Shown here: positions 1-7,006 of the stretch, in pieces
How the letters are laid out: each line of letters opens with the position of its first letter
Position numbering within the stretch: the first letter of the stretch is position 1
Assembly (NCBI GenBank): GCA_023443045.1
Contig: JAEZWK010000033.1
Span: 1-64,000, forward strand
DNA from: Bacillota bacterium
Lineage (GTDB): Bacteria; Bacillota_A; Clostridia; Tissierellales; Peptoniphilaceae
DNA length: 64,000 nt
Reading direction: 5' to 3'
The notes under the pieces: model-generated
Databases searched by the model: none
Told to the model about the DNA's origin: nothing
What the model saw: only the letters and a program-made list of their open reading frames with translations
Position numbers and translations under genes: made by a program

Positions 1-126
1 AATATATTGACTGGTATAACAACAAAAGAATAAAGACAAAATTAAACGGCCTGTCACCTGTTGAGTACAGGTTACAAGCCGTATAGTAAACGCGGTTATT
101 TTGTCCGGGTTTGTGGGTGCATATCA
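1..126 (+). mobile_element. Right end of an IS3-family insertion sequence (partial)
   Basis: The window opens inside the 3' end of a transposase frame that runs to a stop at 84-86. It is followed by a 25-bp terminal repeat at 102-126 that ends in TCA. Read from the outside inwards the end begins TGATATGCACCC and continues to GGACA, the usual look of IS3/IS150-group ends. The left end, the rest of orfB and orfA lie outside the window, so completeness and the target duplication cannot be judged. The 3-4 bases after 126 (ACT/ACTA) would be one copy of the duplication. Confidence 0.8.
3..86 (+). CDS. IS3-family transposase OrfB, C-terminal fragment
   Basis: Only the last 27 codons are in the window. 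They read YIDWYNNKRIKTKLNG and then LSPVEYRLQAV before TAG. This is the characteristic C-terminus of IS3-family DDE integrases (rve domain, WYNxxRxxxxLxxLSPxEYR). The catalytic DDE residues lie upstream of the window. Whether the transposase is intact cannot be told from here. Confidence 0.85.
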   Translation, partial: YIDWYNNKRIKTKLNGLSPVEYRLQAV

Positions 127-202
127 ACTAAGGTTATACTAGTTATGTGCTTTTTTGTTTATAAAATTTTTATATAGTATACTCAAAATTTGGAAAAACT
201 TT

Positions 203-1165
203 TTAATTTTGTATATTTATTTTTTGCTCTAAAACTAGATTGTAACTTATTAGCTTTTCTGAATCTAAATTTTCTTTTTTCATATCTATTCCATTGATAT
301 CAGAATTATTATAAGTTTTGTAGTAGTAGATTCCGTTTATAGTATCTACACATGAAGTGTAGATGGTGTATTCATATTTTCCGCTATGTTCTACATAAGT
401 AGCTCCCTTTGGTTGATAAACACTTTGTAGTAAATGGAAAAATTGGCTCATATATTCATTTTCTTTTACATCGCTGTTTTCTTTAAAGAAACTGATTCTT
501 ACAAATCTTCCCTGGCTGGAGACATCTCCTGGCAATCCTATGCTTCCCATTCCTAGGCTGTAGCTTTCAAAATTTATATTTTCAGAAAAATTATTGTTAC
601 TATCTTTGTTAGAAAGATGTTTGTAATTATTTAAGTTAAACATCTGTTTATCAAACGGAGGATTGTTAGTTAAAATTCCTAGTGGATTTTCGTAAATTTT
701 TAATCCGTCTGAGGTGCTTTCTACAGTGATTGCTCTGTTAGCATCAGATATTATCCAATGTAGAGTTGCGTTAGGAAGATTTTTATTAAAAGGTGTATTT
801 ACTAAATTAATTTTTTTACAAAGAGTTAGAGCTTCCGCTACATTTTTACATTGAGAGAGTATCCAGGGAATAAACTTAAACGGAGCAATATTATCTTTAT
901 CCTCGTTTAAATGAAAATAATGTGCATTTTTAGGGAAGTTAAGCCCTGCCATGCTGAGTCCGTGTTCGTTAGTTGCGTCATAATATAATGGATAGTCTTC
1001 TTGTATAAAAGCCATTCCAATCATTGCGAAATGTGTTTTAATTGCCTCTTTATATTTGAAGTTAAAAATAAAATTTCTAGGTGTTATTGTTACCTCTTCA
1101 TTATAAGAATAATCAAGATCTAAATTTCTACCAAAAAAATATTTGTATTGTAAAGCTGTGCACAT
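203..1165 (-). CDS. Choloylglycine hydrolase family protein (bile salt hydrolase / penicillin V acylase type)
   Basis: An N-terminal-nucleophile amidohydrolase of 320 residues, about the family length. Removal of Met1 would expose the nucleophile Cys2. The other residues known from Clostridium perfringens bile salt hydrolase are in place: Arg13 and Asp16 in FFGRNLDLDYS, Asn76 in AGLNFP, Asn167 in LTNNP, and Arg220 in GRFVR. Family members cleave the amide bond of glycine- or taurine-conjugated bile acids, or penicillin V and acyl-homoserine lactones; sequence by eye does not fix the substrate. There is no signal peptide, so it is probably cytoplasmic. The start is supported by GGGAGG just upstream. 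It stands alone, divergent from the gene pair at 1364, next to an IS end, which fits an accessory host-adaptation gene. No clear terminator hairpin is seen after its stop. Confidence 0.9.
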   Translation of the reverse strand: MCTALQYKYFFGRNLDLDYSYNEEVTITPRNFIFNFKYKEAIKTHFAMIGMAFIQEDYPLYYDATNEHGLSMAGLNFPKNAHYFHLNEDKDNIAPFKFIPWILSQCKNVAEALTLCKKINLVNTPFNKNLPNATLHWIISDANRAITVESTSDGLKIYENPLGILTNNPPFDKQMFNLNNYKHLSNKDSNNNFSENINFESYSLGMGSIGLPGDVSSQGRFVRISFFKENSDVKENEYMSQFFHLLQSVYQPKGATYVEHSGKYEYTIYTSCVDTINGIYYYKTYNNSDINGIDMKKENLDSEKLISYNLVLEQKINIQN

Positions 1166-1280
1166 ATTTACCTCCCAATATATTCTATCATATGTTTGAT
1201 ATTAATTACAGGCTAGATAAATTTTATAGTAATCTTAGTTATTAATCTTCATTTCAGGTTTATAAAATATATAATGATAT

Positions 1281-1309
1281 TTGACTTTATATTTTCAAAG
1301 GTATATAAT
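1281..1309 (+). promoter_or_regulatory. SigmaA-type promoter for the small secreted protein/protease pair
   Basis: TTGACT at 1281-1286, a 17-base spacer and TATAAT at 1304-1309. The start site would fall near 1316, about 48 bases before the ATG at 1364. This is a near-consensus housekeeping promoter in the divergent gap between the hydrolase and the pair. Confidence 0.75.
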
Positions 1310-1363
1310 ATAGATGGATAACTTTATTAATTTATCCAAATAAAACAAATGGAGGATGTCATT

Positions 1364-1708
1364 ATGAAGAAAAAGGTTTTTTTATTCCTGTGTGCTACAT
1401 TTAGTTTTATATTTTTATGTACTTTAGATGTAGCATCTAAAGAGATTGGTTCAAAAGAAGAAACAAGATTTTACAATAATTTCAAAAAAAGAATGGAATA
1501 TGTGGTAAAAAGTGAAGTTGTTTTTAATATTTTAGGGAAGCCTGAAGTAATAAGAACTATATATTCTTACTATATTTTAAATGATAGAGAGCATAGGATA
1601 GAGGACATTAATAATAAGAGGGAAAAGAGAAATGGAGAAGATAAAGTATATATCGGACCAGGAGATTTTTTACCATTACCAAATAAATTAAAAGAACATA
1701 GAAGATAG
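1364..1708 (+). CDS. Small secreted protein of unknown function
   Basis: A 114-residue protein that I do not recognise. It begins MKKKVFLFLCATF and has a hydrophobic core of about 18 residues, so it probably carries a signal peptide. The mature part is highly charged (many Lys, Arg, Glu), without cysteines, and ends in a basic tail (KEHRR). The ATG at 1364 is chosen because GGAGG sits just before it at 1351-1355; an in-frame ATG at 1349 would place that ribosome binding site inside the gene. Only 9 bases separate its stop from the cysteine protease gene, and both sit behind one promoter and before one terminator. It could be an inhibitor, substrate or partner of the protease; that is inferred from position only. 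Confidence 0.6.
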   Translation: MKKKVFLFLCATFSFIFLCTLDVASKEIGSKEETRFYNNFKKRMEYVVKSEVVFNILGKPEVIRTIYSYYILNDREHRIEDINNKREKRNGEDKVYIGPGDFLPLPNKLKEHRR

Positions 1709-1717
1709 GAGGTAAAT

Positions 1718-2824
1718 ATGAAAAAAAATAAAAAAATTTTTATTCTGTTATCTATAATAATTTTATCGACTTTGATAATATTTTTTGTATATAATTGCAA
1801 TAATAGATCGGCTCCTGTCTATCAAAGAGGAGATTACTCAATGGCATTATCTCTTTTAGATTCAGGAGATAGTTTAAAAGCCGTAAATACTATGGAATTT
1901 ATGGATGAAGAGGATAAAGTAGTTATAGACTATGTTGAATTTTCGGATGCAAGTAATGATGTGGTAGGATACTCTCTCATAAATGCAAAAACCGGTTATG
2001 TGCATGAGTTTGGTAGAGGTCAACTTTTGCTAGATTTATTAAAACCATATGAATTAACTTATGAAGATATAAGGAATGCAAAAATTTATTATGCTGGACC
2101 ATTTTCTATATTTGTAGAAATGAGTGATGGAAAAATTCTAGAACTTATGCCTACAAGTTGTCAATTTCCTAGTGTAATTACTAGAGAAAATATGCTAAAA
2201 GCGTTTGAATATAAAATTGATTTTAATAGAAAACCAGAAGTAAATAAAGAAATTAGGGGCAAAAAAAAAGATAGAAGTTTTTTAAATTCGTTTGTTCCAT
2301 ATACTACTAAGTATTTTGAAAATTTAAAAATTAAAGATAGAGATGGTAGATTTGTGTATCCTAGAGGACACTGTGCTCCAACTGCCGCAACCAATATAAT
2401 GATCTACGCTAATGAAAATAGAATGACTAATTTTTCTAAAGAATATAAAGCAAGTGATATTTTTGCTATGTTTTATATAGCTATGGATACAAATGGGGGT
2501 TATTCAGGAAGTGATTATGATGGAACTAGTAGATCAAATATAGCTCCAGCTTATAGAGAAGTTACGGCAGATATGGATATTAATCCTGCAAAAATATATT
2601 TAAAAGTTAATCCATCACGCAACGATATGATGCAAGCTATAGATGATGGAACTTTATTACACGTTTCCGTGGATGAAATAGATTATCGTAATATGAGTCA
2701 TGCCATAGCTGCTGTTGATAGAATAGGAAGTTATTTTTGGATTGCTGATGGATGGAGAGAGGAATTAAGAACTTTAGATTATGGAGATATGCGTGTAGTG
2801 CAGATGGTAGAGATAAAATTTTAA
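1718..2824 (+). CDS. Membrane-anchored papain-like (C39/C10-like) cysteine peptidase
   Basis: A 368-residue protein. Residues 6-26 form one hydrophobic segment at the N-terminus (membrane anchor or uncleaved signal). Residues about 40-200 are a charged region that may be a propeptide. The C-terminal domain has the pattern of a papain-fold peptidase: Cys219 in GHCAPTAATNIM, His328 in MSHAIAAVDRIG, and Asp344 in WIADGW as a possible third residue. The Cys box resembles both C39-like domains (CGPT) and streptopain (C10). The likely location is outside the membrane. It is co-transcribed with the small secreted protein before it and closed by a strong terminator. The substrate is unknown; host-protein degradation or peptide maturation are both possible. 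Confidence 0.65.
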   Translation: MKKNKKIFILLSIIILSTLIIFFVYNCNNRSAPVYQRGDYSMALSLLDSGDSLKAVNTMEFMDEEDKVVIDYVEFSDASNDVVGYSLINAKTGYVHEFGRGQLLLDLLKPYELTYEDIRNAKIYYAGPFSIFVEMSDGKILELMPTSCQFPSVITRENMLKAFEYKIDFNRKPEVNKEIRGKKKDRSFLNSFVPYTTKYFENLKIKDRDGRFVYPRGHCAPTAATNIMIYANENRMTNFSKEYKASDIFAMFYIAMDTNGGYSGSDYDGTSRSNIAPAYREVTADMDINPAKIYLKVNPSRNDMMQAIDDGTLLHVSVDEIDYRNMSHAIAAVDRIGSYFWIADGWREELRTLDYGDMRVVQMVEIKF

Positions 2825-2850
2825 ATAAGGGGTTTACCCCTTATTTTTTA
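2823..2850 (+). terminator. Rho-independent terminator after the cysteine peptidase gene
   Basis: An inverted repeat AAATAAGGGG at 2823-2832 and its complement at 2837-2846 with loop TTTA, followed by a run of T. It overlaps the stop codon of the peptidase gene. Confidence 0.9.
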
Positions 2851-3131
2851 TTGTTGGATATTCTGGAGATGTAAAAAATAGTTTCAGCATTAATAATAAT
2901 TTATCTATAGAAATTTGAGTAAATGCCAATATTCATTATAATAAGTTTTTTATGAAGAGTTGTATTTGGCTTGTATCTTTAACTAAAGTAACACCATACA
3001 CAGTAGAAAGGGTAACAGCTCTAATTTTACAATTTCTCTATTTGCGATCTATATTCTTAGTGAAAGTTAAGTAGACATAAATAAGTAATAAAATTTTAAA
3101 ACACTTTGAAATTTAAACAAAAAAAGATTAT
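2851..3131. other. Gene-free stretch, possibly degenerate
   Basis: About 280 bases without a credible gene. Parts (about 2980-3060) are less AT-rich than the other gaps in the window. On the minus strand short open runs of 25-30 codons are broken by several stops, which could be the remains of a decayed gene. I recognise no family in them and see no promoter or hairpin. Confidence 0.3.
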
Positions 3132-4937
3132 TTATTGTAAAATTTCGGAAATAAATCTTGAAGATTTTATGTTTTCTCCCTGATCTTTTTTGTATGAATA
3201 AATTGTTAAGTTATTTTTTGCTCTCGTCATACCAACATATAATAATCTTCTTTCCTCTTCTAAAAAAAGGTCTTCATCATTATATCCAGGAATTTCATCT
3301 TCTATGATGTCTATTAGATATACATTATCAAATTCTAATCCTTTCGCTCCGTGTATAGTCATTAGTGATAGATTAGAATTTGGAGTACTATGATTTAATG
3401 TATATTTTAATTTGGATAGAAATTCAAAGGCATTTGATGAGTCGTTAGCAATATGTTGTAATGCTCTTATAATTCTTAAATATCCCTTTATTCCTTTGGC
3501 AAAGTTTCTTTTAATATTCTCTAAGTATTCTATATATCCGACATCGTTTAATATTAAATCTATTCCATATTTTTTGAAATTTGATATTGTTAAGTTCAAA
3601 AAATCCATTTTAGATGAAAATTTTTGTCTCTTATAAACTTCAATTTTTTGATTCGATATAATACTTTTATACAGATTCAAGTGATTATTATTTTGTTTTA
3701 TCATATTGAAATCATGGTTATTAAAATAACAGCCAATTTTTTTAAATATTAATTCAAAAGTATTTATATCATTGGGATCTGTAGCAAATTTAATTATATT
3801 TACAATATCTTTAAATATAAAATGATTGGTTACATCACTATTATTTTTCATACTAAATGGAATCCCATTTTTTGTGAGTTCATAAGCTGTTACTAGTGAA
3901 GATACGTTATTTCTATATATAATTGCATGATTTCCTTTGTTTTCTTTTATATTTTTTATAAGATCACTATATTGTTGTAATCGGTCTTTTAGAAGTTTTA
4001 TTTTTATTTTACTACCAGGTTTTTGGTGAAATTTAAAATCTTTTTTTTGCCTATATTCATTATTTTTGATTAAATTATCCGCACTTTTTATAATCTGCGG
4101 TGTAGATCTATAATTTGTGTCTAAATGTAGTATTTCTGATTCGCTAAAATAGGATTTGAAATTCCAAATATATTTTGGCTCAGCTCCACGGAAATAGTAT
4201 ATACTTTGATCGTCATCAGCAACAGCAAAAAAGTTTTTTTCTTTTGATATTATTTTTTGTATTATTTTCCATTGTATTGTAGATGTATCTTGTGCTTCAT
4301 CTAGAATAATAAATTTATATTGATCTGTGACTTTTTTTAGTAAATTTTCGTTATTCAATAGATCATTAGAAATTATTAGTAGATCATCAAAATCTATATA
4401 ATTATATTTTTTTAGAACTTCATTATATATTTTTAAAATATCATTCAATTCTCGTAAGTCAAGTTCTTTTATCATTGCAGGGCTTGCTGAATTTAATCCT
4501 CTACTTTTAACAAAAGATATAGCTGAGGTGAATTTTTTCATTTCTTCATAAGTTATATATCTTTTAAAATATAAACCCAGTTGATTTTTAAACTCCTTAT
4601 ATGCTTTTGAAGATGTATCATTTATATCATATATAGTAAATTTGTTGAAGTCTGAATAAAATTGTTTTAAGATTGAGTAAGAAAAGGCATGAATGGTCAT
4701 AAAGTTTGGTAAATTTTTATTTTTGGACAAAATAGAAAATCTATTTTTCATTTCTAACGCTGCATTTTTAGAAAAGGTTATAGATAAAATGCTTTCAGGA
4801 TTTATTTTATGATTATTTATTAAATTTAAAATTCTATGTAAAATTACAGTTGTTTTGCCTGCCCCCGGTACGGCAATAACCAGGCAAATACCTTTATAAA
4901 ATTCAATTGCTTTGATTTGTTGTGATGAAAAATTCAT
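3132..4937 (-). CDS. UvrD/PcrA-like superfamily 1 DNA helicase
   Basis: 601 residues with the ordered SF1A helicase motifs: Walker A AVPGAGKTT (Lys28), DEAQDTS (Walker B), ADDDQSIYYFRGA (motif III), NYRSTP (motif IV), MTIHGAKGLEFDNVYLI (motif V) and EERRLLYVGMTRAK (motif VI). These enzymes unwind DNA 3' to 5' in repair and replication. It is shorter than PcrA/UvrD (about 720-770 residues) and ends soon after motif VI, as do the small UvrD-like helicases common in Clostridia. It is not likely to be the main PcrA. The start at 4937 follows an AAGGAT ribosome binding site and a conserved-looking QxxAI Q-motif. An open extension up to 5162 was rejected because it is hydrophobic, unlike the family, and overlaps the gene on the other strand. 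Confidence 0.88.
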   Translation of the reverse strand: MNFSSQQIKAIEFYKGICLVIAVPGAGKTTVILHRILNLINNHKINPESILSITFSKNAALEMKNRFSILSKNKNLPNFMTIHAFSYSILKQFYSDFNKFTIYDINDTSSKAYKEFKNQLGLYFKRYITYEEMKKFTSAISFVKSRGLNSASPAMIKELDLRELNDILKIYNEVLKKYNYIDFDDLLIISNDLLNNENLLKKVTDQYKFIILDEAQDTSTIQWKIIQKIISKEKNFFAVADDDQSIYYFRGAEPKYIWNFKSYFSESEILHLDTNYRSTPQIIKSADNLIKNNEYRQKKDFKFHQKPGSKIKIKLLKDRLQQYSDLIKNIKENKGNHAIIYRNNVSSLVTAYELTKNGIPFSMKNNSDVTNHFIFKDIVNIIKFATDPNDINTFELIFKKIGCYFNNHDFNMIKQNNNHLNLYKSIISNQKIEVYKRQKFSSKMDFLNLTISNFKKYGIDLILNDVGYIEYLENIKRNFAKGIKGYLRIIRALQHIANDSSNAFEFLSKLKYTLNHSTPNSNLSLMTIHGAKGLEFDNVYLIDIIEDEIPGYNDEDLFLEEERRLLYVGMTRAKNNLTIYSYKKDQGENIKSSRFISEILQ

Positions 4938-4949
4938 TTGTTTATCCTT

Positions 4950-4978
4950 TTGAAAAAATTTAAAAATAATTGTATAAT
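4950..4978 (+). promoter_or_regulatory. SigmaA-type promoter for the hydrolase-hemZ-aspS run
   Basis: TTGAAA at 4950-4955, a 17-base spacer, and TATAAT at 4973-4978. A start near 4985 would give a very short leader before the AAGGAGG and the ATG at 4995. It lies directly upstream of the divergent helicase gene, so the two transcription units share this gap. Confidence 0.75.
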
Positions 4979-4994
4979 ATAGAAAGGAGGAATT

Positions 4995-5609
4995 ATGGAG
5001 ATTATTAGAAAAAATGTTGGTATATATGGTTCTAACACCTACATATTTATTAAAGATGACAATGCTATTATAATTGATTGTGGCGGAGATGCAGATCTTA
5101 TATATAATATAATACAAGAAAAAGGTGTAAAAGTAAAAGCCATTTTTTTGACACATGGACATTTAGACCATATAACCGGTGTACCAGAATTAAGAATTTT
5201 AACAAATGCCCCTGTTTATGGGCCTGAATTAGAAAAAGATTTATTTTTTGATGCTGAAAAGAATTTGTCAAAAACCTCTTACTCAGGACCAGTAACTATT
5301 GAATGTGATTATTATTTCAATCATATGGATGAGATTTCTATAGGTGATTTTAATATAAAAACATTCCATACACCAGGACATACTGAAGGTTCATTTATTT
5401 TACTCATAAATAATGAATTATTCACCGGAGACACCCTTTTTAATATGAGTGTGGGTAGAACAGATTTATATAGTGGTGATCAAGTAAAATTAGAAAATAG
5501 TTTAGAATTTATTAAAAATCATTTTGACCCAGCTACTAGAATATATCCTGGACACGGCAGGGAGAGTACTCTAAAATTTGAAATTGAAAATAATCCATAT
5601 CTAAAATAA
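4995..5609 (+). CDS. Metallo-beta-lactamase-fold hydrolase (glyoxalase II / YcbL-like)
   Basis: 204 residues. The zinc motif THGHLDH is at residues 53-59 (His54, His56, Asp58, His59). Further ligands are His129 in HTPGHTEGS, the Asp in FTGDTLF, and the late His in YPGHGRES. This single-domain length matches the YcbL/YqgX branch of glyoxalase II-like thioesterases that hydrolyse S-lactoylglutathione-like or other thioesters; the true substrate is not known. It is cytoplasmic, with no signal peptide. A strong AAGGAGG precedes the ATG. Its TAA overlaps the hemZ ATG by one base, so the two are translationally coupled; the pair is commonly adjacent in Clostridia. Confidence 0.88.
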   Translation: MEIIRKNVGIYGSNTYIFIKDDNAIIIDCGGDADLIYNIIQEKGVKVKAIFLTHGHLDHITGVPELRILTNAPVYGPELEKDLFFDAEKNLSKTSYSGPVTIECDYYFNHMDEISIGDFNIKTFHTPGHTEGSFILLINNELFTGDTLFNMSVGRTDLYSGDQVKLENSLEFIKNHFDPATRIYPGHGRESTLKFEIENNPYLK

Positions 5610-6994
5610 TGTTTGAAATTTTTACAAATAATATTAATTTAGAACATGCACATTTAGAATTGATTAGATGCTTTTTAAATTATAAAAAGTTTGAAGATAT
5701 TGAGGAAAATATAAAGTTTTTTATTTCCAGGAAAAATGATGAAGTGCATGCAAAATTAATTTCAGATAATAATTTTTGTGAACAAATAGTATCGATTAAA
5801 GAAAACGAAATAGGAAATATTAAGATTTTAATATATGCTTTATTTAAAAATTTTTTTAATAAAGATTTATCTTGGGGCACATTGACAGGGATTAGGCCTG
5901 TGAGTTTATATGAAAATTTATATAAAATAGATAGAGATAAAGTGGATTCTATTTTTTTAAACGATTATCATGTATCAGAAGATAAGCTTAATTTAGTAAA
6001 AGAAGTATATAAAAATCAATGCGATATTTTAGAATTAAAAAAATCACATTATGTTGTTTATGTGCATATACCTTTTTGTCATAGTAGATGTAAATATTGC
6101 TCATTTACAACAAATATTTTAAAGGGAAAATCTGGAGTTCCTGATGACTATTTAGATTATCTGATTCATGAGATAAATATTTGTCATGATATAATAGATG
6201 GCAAAAAGCCAGCATGTATATATATTGGAGGAGGTACTCCCAGTACTTTATCAGTAAAACAAGCAGAAAAACTTATACAATGTTTAAATAACCATTTCCC
6301 TTTGTTTAGAGAATTCACTTTTGAGGCCGGAAGAGCTGATTCAATTTCTTATGAACTTTTAAAAGCTTTAAAAGATAACGGAGTTACTAGAATTAGTATA
6401 AATCCTCAAACCATGCATGATTCGACATTAGAAAAAATTGCTAGGTATCATACTGTAGATGATGTAAAGAAATGTGTGGATATGGCAAATAAAATAGATT
6501 TAGATGTTAATATGGATCTTATTGTTGGATTACCAGACGAAAATAGATTTGACGTGATAAATTCTATAGAAAAAGTTATTGAATTAGAACCACAAAATAT
6601 TACAATTCATTCTCTAGCTGTTAAAAATGGCAGTGAGTATTATTTAAAAAAATCATTTTCAGATTTTTTAAATATAGATATGACAAATGAAATTTATAAT
6701 TTGTTAAAAGATAAGGATTATTTACCATATTATTTATATAGACAAAAAAGACAGGTTGGAGAAGCTGAAAACATAGGATACTCTAAAGAGGGTAAAGTTA
6801 ATATATTTAATATTTTGACTATGGATGATAGCACGGAAGTTTTGGGATTTGGTATGGGAAGTGTAAGTAAGTTTATAAATGAAGATGGAAAAACTATAAG
6901 ATCTTTTGCTCCAAGAGATTTGTTAATTTATAAAACAAGGTTTAATAATTATATAAAAAATAAAAAAATAGATTATATGAAATCTAATTTATAG
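5609..6994 (+). CDS. hemZ: Coproporphyrinogen III oxidase-like radical SAM protein HemZ
   Basis: 461 residues. The radical-SAM [4Fe-4S] motif is CHSRCKYC (Cys157, Cys161, Cys164), preceded by YVHIPF. The GGGTPS box and the NPQTMHD segment typical of the HemN/HemZ family follow. An N-terminal extension of about 150 residues is characteristic of HemZ. HemZ is named for anaerobic oxidative decarboxylation of coproporphyrinogen III, but many HemN-like proteins are haem-binding chaperones instead. No other haem gene is in this window, so the real role is open. The start overlaps the stop of the preceding hydrolase gene, and aspS follows after 12 bases. Confidence 0.88.
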   Translation: MFEIFTNNINLEHAHLELIRCFLNYKKFEDIEENIKFFISRKNDEVHAKLISDNNFCEQIVSIKENEIGNIKILIYALFKNFFNKDLSWGTLTGIRPVSLYENLYKIDRDKVDSIFLNDYHVSEDKLNLVKEVYKNQCDILELKKSHYVVYVHIPFCHSRCKYCSFTTNILKGKSGVPDDYLDYLIHEINICHDIIDGKKPACIYIGGGTPSTLSVKQAEKLIQCLNNHFPLFREFTFEAGRADSISYELLKALKDNGVTRISINPQTMHDSTLEKIARYHTVDDVKKCVDMANKIDLDVNMDLIVGLPDENRFDVINSIEKVIELEPQNITIHSLAVKNGSEYYLKKSFSDFLNIDMTNEIYNLLKDKDYLPYYLYRQKRQVGEAENIGYSKEGKVNIFNILTMDDSTEVLGFGMGSVSKFINEDGKTIRSFAPRDLLIYKTRFNNYIKNKKIDYMKSNL

Positions 6995-7006
6995 ATGGAG
7001 GTTAAT

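Noticed and set aside
4938..5162. An open extension of the helicase gene to a start at 5162 (75 more residues)
   Set aside because: It is hydrophobic, unlike helicase N-termini, covers the promoter and start of the hydrolase gene on the other strand, and lacks a ribosome binding site. The AAGGAT before 4937 fits better.
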